Source: Seonamhaeicola aphaedonensis
GTDB taxonomy: Bacteria > Bacteroidota > Bacteroidia > Flavobacteriales > Flavobacteriaceae
NCBI RefSeq assembly: GCF_003386195.1
Contig: NZ_QRDX01000006.1
Span: forward strand, 62,001-126,000
Reading direction: 5' to 3'
Length of the DNA: 64,000 bases
Shown in pieces: positions 55,352 to 63,914 of this stretch. The notes beneath the pieces were generated by a model. That model did not search any database, was not told the origin of the DNA, and worked only from the letters and a program-made list of their open reading frames with translations. Made by a program: the position numbers and the translations under genes. Numbering within the stretch: position 1 is the stretch's first letter; every line of letters starts with the position of its first letter.

Positions 55352-56926
55352 ATGTTTTATACCTATTTAGGATTTTTTGGATTTACCTTATTTGTAATAA
55401 TTTATACAACATATAAACTAAGAAAAGATAAATTCACAACCTCCAAGGGTTATTTTTTAGCTGGAAAAAGTTTAACTGGCCCTATCATAGCAGGTTCTAT
55501 GATACTTACCAACATTTCAACCGAACATCTAATAGGAATGAATGGGAGCTCGTATAGAAATGGTATTATCATCATAGCTTGGGAAGTCACCTCGGCCATT
55601 GCTCTGGTAATTGCGGCTATTTATTTTATCCCTAAGTTTATTAAACTTGGAATTACTACCATTCCTGAATTTTTAGAAAAACGTTTTGATGGATCCATAC
55701 GCTCTATTGTTGCTTTTCTATTAATGTCTTCATTCGTGATAACCTTATTACCTATTGTATTGTATTCAGGTGCTATAAACATTGAAAGCGTATTTGATTT
55801 TTCTGCCATATTTAACGTATCAAAGAGAGAATCGCTTATTTACACCATACTAACTATTGGTGTTGTGGGTTCTATGTATGCCATTTTTGGAGGTTTAAAA
55901 GCTGTAGCCTATTCAGATTCATTAAACGGTATTGGACTAATGTTGGGAGGGCTTCTTATACCTATTATTGCTTTGTATCAAATTGGAAACGGCAATATGT
56001 TTGAGGGTTTAAGCAGCGTTTATGACTTTGCTCCTGATAAATTTGATATTATTGGAAAGCCCGATTCTGTGCTGCCTTTTTCGGTCTTGTTTACTGGATT
56101 AATGATTAATCAATTATATTTCTGGGGGATGAATCAAGCCATTATTCAACGTGCCTTTGGGGCAAAGAATTTAGTAGAAGCTCAAAAAGGACTCATTTAC
56201 ACAGGTGCTTTAAAACTTTTTGTTCCTGCCATTATAGTCTTACCTGGGTTAATCGCATACTACTATTTTCAAGATACGTATTATGAAAATCCAGATTTGA
56301 TATACCCCATGCTCGTAAAAAAGGTATTACCATCTTACCTTTTTGGCTTTTTTGCCGCTGTAATTTTAGGAGCTGTATTAAGTACTTTTAATAGTGTACT
56401 TAACTCTGCCAGTACTATTTTTTGCTTGGACATTTACCAAAAAATCATAGACAAAAATGCTTCTGATAAAAAACTAGTGAAGTATGGCAAGATATCATCT
56501 GTTGTTCTCGCTTTAATTGCAATTGCGGTGGCTCCAATGGTTTCTTATGCCCCTGATGGTTTATACCAACTATTACAAGAACTTAATGGTATATTCTTTA
56601 TACCAATTTCTTCTATCATCATTGCTGGTATTTTCTTTAAGCAAATAAACACTACTGGTGCCAAAGCTGGACTGTTCTTCGGATTTACATTTTATATTCT
56701 AACGACTTTTATACTGAATCTAGATATTCACTTTGTACATTTATGGGGTATTGAATTTGTACTCAACTTTATAATCATGTTTTTGGTTTCTAGATTGTAT
56801 CCGTCTCAAAAAACACCTGAATATTATCAAGAAACTGAACTTGATGAACCTTCATGGTCTAAAGTAAAAACGTATGGAACCGTATTAGTATTTTTGACGG
56901 TATTGATTTACGTTTTACTGTCTTAA
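55352..56926 (+). CDS. Sodium:solute symporter (SSS/SGLT family), probable inositol importer
   Basis: A 524-residue integral membrane protein with about 13-14 helices. SLC5-type motifs include YFLAGKSLTGPIIAGSMILTNIS (about 35-57), EFLEKRFDG and YAIFGGLKAVAYSD (about 175-188), MNQAIIQRAFGAKN (about 262-275). SSS proteins couple sugar, inositol or uronate uptake to sodium. Its place immediately after MIOX makes myo-inositol the best guess, glucuronate the second. Its stop is six bases from the convergent uxaA stop. Confidence 0.9.
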   Translation: MFYTYLGFFGFTLFVIIYTTYKLRKDKFTTSKGYFLAGKSLTGPIIAGSMILTNISTEHLIGMNGSSYRNGIIIIAWEVTSAIALVIAAIYFIPKFIKLGITTIPEFLEKRFDGSIRSIVAFLLMSSFVITLLPIVLYSGAINIESVFDFSAIFNVSKRESLIYTILTIGVVGSMYAIFGGLKAVAYSDSLNGIGLMLGGLLIPIIALYQIGNGNMFEGLSSVYDFAPDKFDIIGKPDSVLPFSVLFTGLMINQLYFWGMNQAIIQRAFGAKNLVEAQKGLIYTGALKLFVPAIIVLPGLIAYYYFQDTYYENPDLIYPMLVKKVLPSYLFGFFAAVILGAVLSTFNSVLNSASTIFCLDIYQKIIDKNASDKKLVKYGKISSVVLALIAIAVAPMVSYAPDGLYQLLQELNGIFFIPISSIIIAGIFFKQINTTGAKAGLFFGFTFYILTTFILNLDIHFVHLWGIEFVLNFIIMFLVSRLYPSQKTPEYYQETELDEPSWSKVKTYGTVLVFLTVLIYVLLS

Positions 56927-56932
56927 ACAACT

Positions 56933-58558
56933 TTAAACAGACCCACCTTTACGCCAAGGAATAAAGTCGTTTTGCCCTAATAGATGTGCTTTTGCCTTTA
57001 TATTCCCACTAGCCACTTCAATAATATATTCAAGTAACTCAACTCCCATATCTTCAATTGTTTTTTCACCACGAATTACTGCTCCCGTTTCAAAATCAAT
57101 TATATCGGGCATTTTTTGTTTTAACTCAGTATTTGAAGCCACTTTTATAACCGGAGCTATTGGGTTTCCCGTTGGCGTACCCAATCCGGTTGTAAACAAA
57201 ACTATATTTGCGCCAGACCCCACAAGGCCCGTTGTACTTTCTACATCATTACCTGGTGTACACAATAAATGAAGCCCATGTTTAGATATATATTCACCAT
57301 AATCTAAAACACCTTCTATTGGGCTATTACCTCCTTTTTTACAGGCTCCTGCAGATTTCATGGCATCTGTTAATAACCCATCTTTAATATTGCCAGGAGA
57401 GGGATTCATATCAAAACCAGAACCTACATTGATGAGGCTTTGTTCAAATGCCTTCATTAAATTCAAGAATTTAACAGCATCGTCATTATTTTTGCATCTG
57501 TTTACCAATTCTTGTTCAACTCCACAGAGTTCCGGAAATTCAGCAAGAATGGCTTTTCCCTTTAAGGTCACTAAAATATCTGAAACTATACCTAATGTAG
57601 GATTAGCAGAAATACCAGAAAACCCATCTGAACCACCACACTCCAATCCTAGAGTTAACTTGGAAAGCGGTGCTGGTTTACGTGTAATATTATTAGCCTT
57701 TTTAATTTCAGCAAAGGAATCTTTTATGATAATAGACAACATATCATTCACAGTCCCCATTTGTTGTTGCTCATAAACAAGCACCGGCTTTTTTAAATTG
57801 GGAGCAATGGTATTTAAAGCATCTTTAAATATTTTGATTTGTAGGTTCTGACAACCTAAACTTAGCACGGTTGCTCCGGCTACATTTGGATTATTTACGT
57901 ATCCCGCCAATAATTTTGCTAAACCCTCTGAATCCTGTCGAATACCACCACAACCACCAGAATGGGTTATAAATCTAACATCGACATTGTCAAATACATT
58001 CGACTGAGTATCATCCAATACTGTAGATGGTTCTTGACCATTAATCAAACCCCTTAACAACATTTGATGCGAACTGACTTGCTTTGGCCGAAGCTCGCTT
58101 TCAAAAATATCCTTTAAAAGCTCTATATTTCTATTTTCACAAAATACCAGAGGAAAAAACAACCATATATTTTCAGTTCCTACTTGGCCGTCTTCCCTAT
58201 GATACCCCAAGAATGTTCTACTTTTCCATTTGTCAATATTCGGAGGCTCCCAGTCGATTGACCCCGTTTTTTTCACGACCTTTTCAGCCTTATGGGTAAT
58301 ATTGATTACCGTTAACATTTCTCCTTTTTTAATCGATAATTTAGCTGTTCCTACCAGAACACCGTACATTATAATCCTATCACCTTTTTCAAAATTTTCT
58401 AAGGCAATTTTATGTTTTCGCGGCGTATCTTTTAAAACGGTAATCGATTCACCATGAAGCGTTAAGACCTCTTTAGCCATTAAATCCACCAAAGCCACTG
58501 CCACATTATCCGAAGCATTAATTTTTAAAAGTTTTTTATGGTGTTGACTGCTACTCAT
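56933..58558 (-). CDS. uxaA: Altronate dehydratase
   Basis: A 541-residue UxaA-type dehydratase. The N-terminal SAF-like domain (INASDNVAVALVDLMAKE; GDRIMYGVLVGTAKLSIKKGE-like) spans about 1-95, and the C-terminal catalytic domain carries GYHREDGQVGTENIW, THSGGCGGIRQDSE, LGLECGGSDGFSGISANPTLG and the cysteines expected for an iron cofactor. It turns D-altronate into KDG, the last step before KDG in galacturonate breakdown. It ends the GH92-uxaC-uxaB-uxaA operon, six bases after uxaB. Confidence 0.95.
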   Translation of the reverse strand: MSSSQHHKKLLKINASDNVAVALVDLMAKEVLTLHGESITVLKDTPRKHKIALENFEKGDRIIMYGVLVGTAKLSIKKGEMLTVINITHKAEKVVKKTGSIDWEPPNIDKWKSRTFLGYHREDGQVGTENIWLFFPLVFCENRNIELLKDIFESELRPKQVSSHQMLLRGLINGQEPSTVLDDTQSNVFDNVDVRFITHSGGCGGIRQDSEGLAKLLAGYVNNPNVAGATVLSLGCQNLQIKIFKDALNTIAPNLKKPVLVYEQQQMGTVNDMLSIIIKDSFAEIKKANNITRKPAPLSKLTLGLECGGSDGFSGISANPTLGIVSDILVTLKGKAILAEFPELCGVEQELVNRCKNNDDAVKFLNLMKAFEQSLINVGSGFDMNPSPGNIKDGLLTDAMKSAGACKKGGNSPIEGVLDYGEYISKHGLHLLCTPGNDVESTTGLVGSGANIVLFTTGLGTPTGNPIAPVIKVASNTELKQKMPDIIDFETGAVIRGEKTIEDMGVELLEYIIEVASGNIKAKAHLLGQNDFIPWRKGGSV

Positions 58559-58564
58559 TTTATA

Positions 58565-60016
58565 TCAATAGGATTTATTAAACGACTCAAACCCTTTTTC
58601 AATACCATAACCATCTATGGTTTCTAAAGCAAGCGCAATAGCATCTTTCAATCCTTCTATTTTTGTTAAATCTTGTCCCCAAAACAACTCACTTTCCAGC
58701 ACCTCTTGAGCCACTTTTCCATTGTTATTTGATTGCCAAATTTGTGATAGTTTTTGGGTTACATGCTCATCATCATTAACAGGCATTGATAAACCGAAAT
58801 ATTCTCCTTTGTAAAACCTTATTAAACAAGCAAAAGCAAATGTTAAACGGGTTGGAATATTTCCGTATTTATCAAAATAAGACAATAGACTTGGCAACAC
58901 CCGAACTTTAAACTTTGATATCATATTCAAGGCTATACTGGATAAATTATGAACTATATATGGATTTTGAAACCTCTCGAAAGTAGCATTTGCAAATGAT
59001 ACCAGTTCATTTTTATCCATTTCCAAGGTATTGATAATTTCATCAAAAACTGTTTGTTTTACAAAGTTTGACGTGAAATCTACATCCATGGTTTCTTTCA
59101 CTGTAGTATTTCCATAAAGTATCGATAAAGGAACCATTACTGTATGTGCCCCGTTAAGAATTCTTACCTTTCTTGTTCTAAATGGTTGCATATCTGGCAC
59201 AACCTTAACCTCCAAACCTGTTTTAGAGAAGCCTAACCTTTCTTTTAATCTTTCATCACCTTCTATGACCCACAGAAAGAAGGTCTCAGCAGTAACAATT
59301 AATTTATCCGAATAGTTTAATTGCTTGTTATAATATTCTATTTCATGCTTTGGATATCCCGGAACAATCCTATCCACTAATGTATTATGAAAAGTGCATG
59401 CCTTGTCTATCCAATTTTTAAAATTCCCCTCTAAATTCCATAGGTCAACATACTTTAAAATGACAGCTTTTAAGGTGTCTGCATTATAATTAATCAACTC
59501 ACATGGAATAACGGTTAGCCCTTTGGAAACATCTCCCTTATACCAGTTGTACCGTTCTAATAAAAACAAGGTCAATTTAGCAGGAAAAGAACTTGGAGGC
59601 CTCATGTCTTGAGTGTCTGATGAAATAAAACTAATACCTGCCTCCGTTGTGTTCGAAATAACAAACTCTAAAGTTTCGGTTCTTCCTAATTCTAAAAAGT
59701 CATTAAAATCTGAGTAAGGGTTTATGCCTTTTACAATGGTATCTATCAATTCTACTTCATTAACTGCTTTACCGTTTTTAAGTCCTCTCATAAACAGCGT
59801 GTACAGGCCATCTTGTTCATTCAATACTGGAATCAACCCTTTATCTATAGGTTGTACAACTGCTATACCCGCATTGAAATTAGTAAACTTATTTAGCTCA
59901 CTGATAGCATATCCCACAAAAGCACGAAGAAAGTTCCCTTCACCAAACTGGACAATTTTTATAGGTTTAGGTTCATTACAACTAACATTTTTTCTGTTTA
60001 GTGATGGTTTATTCAT
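58565..60016 (-). CDS. uxaB: Tagaturonate reductase
   Basis: A 483-residue mannitol-dehydrogenase-family enzyme: IVQFGEGNFLRAFVGYAI binds NAD(H) (about 22-39), FVISNTTEAGISF near 118, and RKVRILNGAHTVMVPLSILYG near 290 with the catalytic Lys/Asn/His set. Length and motif spelling fit E. coli UxaB better than UxuB, so tagaturonate to altronate is the primary call. Because no uxuB is visible, fructuronate reduction to mannonate by this enzyme should be considered. Same length class as UxaB. Confidence 0.9.
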   Translation of the reverse strand: MNKPSLNRKNVSCNEPKPIKIVQFGEGNFLRAFVGYAISELNKFTNFNAGIAVVQPIDKGLIPVLNEQDGLYTLFMRGLKNGKAVNEVELIDTIVKGINPYSDFNDFLELGRTETLEFVISNTTEAGISFISSDTQDMRPPSSFPAKLTLFLLERYNWYKGDVSKGLTVIPCELINYNADTLKAVILKYVDLWNLEGNFKNWIDKACTFHNTLVDRIVPGYPKHEIEYYNKQLNYSDKLIVTAETFFLWVIEGDERLKERLGFSKTGLEVKVVPDMQPFRTRKVRILNGAHTVMVPLSILYGNTTVKETMDVDFTSNFVKQTVFDEIINTLEMDKNELVSFANATFERFQNPYIVHNLSSIALNMISKFKVRVLPSLLSYFDKYGNIPTRLTFAFACLIRFYKGEYFGLSMPVNDDEHVTQKLSQIWQSNNNGKVAQEVLESELFWGQDLTKIEGLKDAIALALETIDGYGIEKGFESFNKSY

Positions 60017-60021
60017 ACCTA

Positions 60022-61416
60022 TTAAAAATTAAAGTAATCCTTAGCATTATTATAACAAATGTCCGACACCATGCCCCCAACTAAACTCATATCGTTGGGC
60101 AATTCTCCGCTCTCCATTTCCTTACCCAAAATATTACAAAGTATACGCCTAAAATATTCGTGCCTAGGAAAGGACAAAAAACTCCTGGAATCCGTCAGCA
60201 TACCAACAAAACAGCTCAAGAGTCCCATATTAGAAAGCGCATTTAACTGTTTGGTCATGCCATCTTTTTGGTCTAAAAACCACCAACCAGAGCCTAATTG
60301 CACCTTCCCTTTTATACTACCGTCATTAAAATTCCCAATCATTGAAGCGAACACTTCATTATCGGCTGGGTTAAGGTTATATAAAATGGTTTTAGTTAGT
60401 TTATCATTATTATCCAGTGTGTTCAAAAATTTTGAAAGGCTTTGTGCTTGTGTATAATCCCCGATAGAATCCCAACCTGTATCAGGCCCTAACATGCTAT
60501 GCATCCGCGCATTATTATTTCTTAGCGCTCCTAAATGAAATTGTTGTACCCACCCAAATGTATGATAGGTTTCTCCTAAAAATAATAAAATAGCACTTTG
60601 GAACTTAATTGCTTCCTTTTCACTGATAGCTTTGTTATCTCGCCTCTTTTTAAAAATAGTGTCAACCTCTTTTTCAGTAAAGTTTTCAAAGCTAATTTGG
60701 TTCAATCCATGGTCACTTAATTTACATCCGTTTGCATCAAAAAAGGCAATTCTATCGTGCAAAGCGCCACATAAATCTTTAAATGAATTTATTTCTTTAT
60801 GAACACATTGGGATAAAATATTAATATAATCATTGTATCCTTCATTTTGAATTAGAATGCTCTTATCTGGTCTAAAAGATGTACTAACTTTCACCTCAAA
60901 ATTCAAATGTTGTAATTGTTTATGATACTTTAAGTCATCTATTGGGTCTTCTGTGGTGCAGACTATTTCGGTATTAGCCATTTTAAGTAAATTTTGACAG
61001 CTAAATGACTTTGAACTAAGTTTTTCAAGCGTATCGTGATAAATACTTTCGGCTGTATTCGCATTCAATAAGTCATAAATATCGAAATATCTTGCGAGTT
61101 CCAAGTGCGTCCAATGATACAACGGATTTCTTAAAGTAAATGGTACAGTTTTGGCCCATTTAAGAAATTTATCTTTGTCTGAGGCATTGCCTGTAATATA
61201 TCGTTCGTCAATCCCTAAAGTCCTCATGGCACGCCATTTATAATGGTCGCCGTGTATCCAAACCTGAGTTAAATTCCCAAAAATGGTATCCTCGGCAATA
61301 TCCTTTGGCGATAAGTGATTATGATAATCTATTATGGGTTGATTTTTGGCATAATTGTGATAGAGTTCTTCTGCAAACCTATTTTGTAACAAGAAATTTT
61401 CGTGTATAAATTTCAT
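60022..61416 (-). CDS. uxaC: Glucuronate/galacturonate isomerase
   Basis: A 464-residue amidohydrolase-fold uronate isomerase. The metal motif YHNHLSPKDIAED (His32, His34) is near the N-terminus, and SGWWFLDQKDGMTKQLNALS, LTDSRSFLSFPRHEYFRRILC are the well-conserved UxaC C-terminal segments. It interconverts glucuronate with fructuronate and galacturonate with tagaturonate, so it can take glucuronate from GH115 or MIOX and galacturonate from the GH28-like enzyme. Five bases separate it from uxaB. Confidence 0.96.
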   Translation of the reverse strand: MKFIHENFLLQNRFAEELYHNYAKNQPIIDYHNHLSPKDIAEDTIFGNLTQVWIHGDHYKWRAMRTLGIDERYITGNASDKDKFLKWAKTVPFTLRNPLYHWTHLELARYFDIYDLLNANTAESIYHDTLEKLSSKSFSCQNLLKMANTEIVCTTEDPIDDLKYHKQLQHLNFEVKVSTSFRPDKSILIQNEGYNDYINILSQCVHKEINSFKDLCGALHDRIAFFDANGCKLSDHGLNQISFENFTEKEVDTIFKKRRDNKAISEKEAIKFQSAILLFLGETYHTFGWVQQFHLGALRNNNARMHSMLGPDTGWDSIGDYTQAQSLSKFLNTLDNNDKLTKTILYNLNPADNEVFASMIGNFNDGSIKGKVQLGSGWWFLDQKDGMTKQLNALSNMGLLSCFVGMLTDSRSFLSFPRHEYFRRILCNILGKEMESGELPNDMSLVGGMVSDICYNNAKDYFNF

Positions 61417-61466
61417 AAGAAATAGCTTAAGTTATCTGTAATGCTTGCTTTTGAAACTGATATAGA

Positions 61467-63767
61467 TTATTCTGCAACCATCTCAAAAACCAATTCCCCA
61501 CCATTCAAAATCTCATCATGGGTAATATATTTTCTGTCTAAAACTTCACCATTTAAGGTAACGGAATGCACCATATAATTGGTATCACTCAAATTTTTGG
61601 CGGTCATGGTAAAGGTTTTTCCATTAGGAAGATTAATAGTAGCTTCCTCTATTTGTGGTGCACCCAAAATATACTCGCCACCTGTTGGATTTACGGGATA
61701 AAACCCTAACACTCCGAACATATACCAAGCAGACATTTGTCCACAATCATCATTCCCCATTAAACCATCTGGTTTAGTATCATAGTACTCATCAATTAAG
61801 GTCTTTATTATTTTATCTGTTTTATGGGGTCTGTCACTAAATTTATAGAGATACGGCACATGATGACAAGGTTCGTTTCCATGCCAATACTGTCCGTAAG
61901 TCCCATGAATATTCCAAACTAAAGTACGCACCTCTGGTTTTTCTTTGGAATAAAACATCGCATCTAGCTTATCGCCAAATGCTGCTTTACCTCCCATTAT
62001 ATCTACCAAACCTAGAATATCATGTAACACATGAAACTGATAATGAAATGCATTACCCTCTGTAAAATCTGAACCTTCCAACCATTCGCCTACAACTTCG
62101 GTTAGATCAACATCGGTTTTAAATTCACCCTTGGCATTTTTACCTCGCATAAAACCACTCTCTTTATCATACACATTTTTATAAAAAGTTGCCCTATTTT
62201 TTAAAAATTTGGCTTCTTTAGTTTTACCAAGCTTTTCTGCTAACAAAGCCCCAGCATAATCATCATAGGTATTCTCCAATAAACGCGATACGGTTTCCCT
62301 GCCATCATCTACACGCGATAGTTTTACATCGTAGGGAATATAACCAAAGGAATCGATAAGCTTTACATGGTTTCGGTAGTGTTCTTTGGTTAAAGATGTC
62401 CAAACGGCATCAAAAATTTCGTCATCGGTATAGCCTTTAGGCTTAATACCTTTCAAGTAAGCATCTACAACCACAGGTACCGCATGATTGCCCACCATAG
62501 TATGGGTTTCTTGCCCCCACAATTGCCATCGTGGTAAGTATTTATTCGCTTCTTTTGGATTCAAGGAATCGGCTTTCATATACTTGTAGCTGTCCAACAT
62601 TGAGGTATTGATGTCGCTAACCAAATCTGGACTTAAAATAGTGTACATGGGATTGGCCGCTCGGTATGTATCCCACAACGACAAGGTTGAATAATATTTA
62701 CCCGCAGTGGCCTGCTGAACTCCAGAATCTGAACTCCTAAATTTACCATCTACATCGGCAATGTTATTGGGCTGAATATATAAATGGTACAAACTGGTAT
62801 AGAATGCCTCTTTTTTATCCTCATTGCCTTTAAGAGTAAACGTGCCCAAAATATCATTCCACTTTTTGTTGGTGCTTGTTCTTACGTTATCAAAACTATT
62901 CCATGTGGGTATTTGTGCTTCCAAATTCTTTTTAGCCTCTTCAATACCAACGGTTGAAACACCTATTTTCACCTCTAGCATATTACTGTCTTCCATTTCA
63001 AAATCCAAAATATATCGAGGTGCTTTTTCTTCTTTAGCCTCAGGCGATGGCAATTCGTTTTTACTAATAATCTTTTTATTGAATTTTATAACATAATACA
63101 AATCGCGATGCGCCCAAACACGTGCTTTTCGGTATCCGCTTAGTGTGTAATCGTCTTCAAATTGTTGATACGCTTCTAAAATATTAAGTGGTATCTCGTT
63201 TATATTCCAAGAAACACCGTACTGCAAATCTATAAGTAGTTTCGCATCATTTAGTTTGTTATAAGTATATCTATGATAAGCGACATGCTCTGAAGCCGTA
63301 AGCTCTACTTGTACCTTAAAATCATCTAAATACACTTTATAGTACCCGGGCGTGGCAAATTCACTTTCTTTCTTATAAGTTGATTTGTAATTGAACCTAG
63401 AATTAGAATTGATGGTATCTGTATTTAAGGGTTGTAACAAAATATCGGACATTGACGGACACCCCACGCCATTTAAATGGGTTTGGGTAAAACCGATAAG
63501 CCAAGGGTCGTTGTACTGATAGCCAGCAATATGGTCCATTTCGTAACCTTCGTAGTGGGTGTTGTAGGATTCTGGACTTGGTTGTACCATACCCAAAGGT
63601 GTAGTAGCCCCTGGAAAGGTGTGCCCTTCGTTTTGAGTGCCAATAAATGGGTTTACGTAAACAGTATAATCTTTCGGTACTTCTTTAGTTTCACATGAAA
63701 GGATAAACGTAAAAAAAATGTAAACTACACTTTTTACTACCGTATTTAGATGTATTATTTTATTCAT
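61467..63767 (-). CDS. GH92 alpha-mannosidase (copy C)
   Basis: A 766-residue lipoprotein (signal ending FILSC, cysteine about 25). It has the classical GH92 opening VNPFIGTQNEGHTFPGATTPLGMVQPSP in two parts and GFTQTHLNGVGCPSMSDIL. The late motif is LMGNDDCGQMSAWYMFGVLGFYPV: again Asp where characterised exo-mannosidases often have Glu. It is the first gene of the operon that continues with uxaC, uxaB and uxaA, so mannose removal is co-regulated with uronate breakdown. The start ATG at 63767 gives a normal lipoprotein signal. Confidence 0.93.
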   Translation of the reverse strand: MNKIIHLNTVVKSVVYIFFTFILSCETKEVPKDYTVYVNPFIGTQNEGHTFPGATTPLGMVQPSPESYNTHYEGYEMDHIAGYQYNDPWLIGFTQTHLNGVGCPSMSDILLQPLNTDTINSNSRFNYKSTYKKESEFATPGYYKVYLDDFKVQVELTASEHVAYHRYTYNKLNDAKLLIDLQYGVSWNINEIPLNILEAYQQFEDDYTLSGYRKARVWAHRDLYYVIKFNKKIISKNELPSPEAKEEKAPRYILDFEMEDSNMLEVKIGVSTVGIEEAKKNLEAQIPTWNSFDNVRTSTNKKWNDILGTFTLKGNEDKKEAFYTSLYHLYIQPNNIADVDGKFRSSDSGVQQATAGKYYSTLSLWDTYRAANPMYTILSPDLVSDINTSMLDSYKYMKADSLNPKEANKYLPRWQLWGQETHTMVGNHAVPVVVDAYLKGIKPKGYTDDEIFDAVWTSLTKEHYRNHVKLIDSFGYIPYDVKLSRVDDGRETVSRLLENTYDDYAGALLAEKLGKTKEAKFLKNRATFYKNVYDKESGFMRGKNAKGEFKTDVDLTEVVGEWLEGSDFTEGNAFHYQFHVLHDILGLVDIMGGKAAFGDKLDAMFYSKEKPEVRTLVWNIHGTYGQYWHGNEPCHHVPYLYKFSDRPHKTDKIIKTLIDEYYDTKPDGLMGNDDCGQMSAWYMFGVLGFYPVNPTGGEYILGAPQIEEATINLPNGKTFTMTAKNLSDTNYMVHSVTLNGEVLDRKYITHDEILNGGELVFEMVAE

Positions 63768-63884
63768 TGATATCTTTTTATTTTGAAAGTATTCTCAATT
63801 TTTTTTACCTAATCAGAAACCTAGCGAAACAGATATATTTTGTCTAGTAAAACTATAATTTGTATTACAGTTGATGGTGCATAG

Positions 63885-63914
63885 ATTCACCTAATTCATG
63901 GACATTCTATTCAA
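63885..63914 (-). promoter_or_regulatory. Candidate HTCS operator before the GH92-uxaCBA operon
   Basis: On the minus strand the core reads CCATGAATTAGGTGAAT, preceded by TTGAATAGAATGT. It matches the sites before susC and before the FucP/GH38 operon, with one base fewer in the right half and three more in the left spacer. It lies 118-147 bases upstream of the GH92 start. The rest of 63768-64000 is AT-rich; an ORF open on the plus strand from ATG 63898 to the window edge overlaps the site and cannot be judged. Confidence 0.6.
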
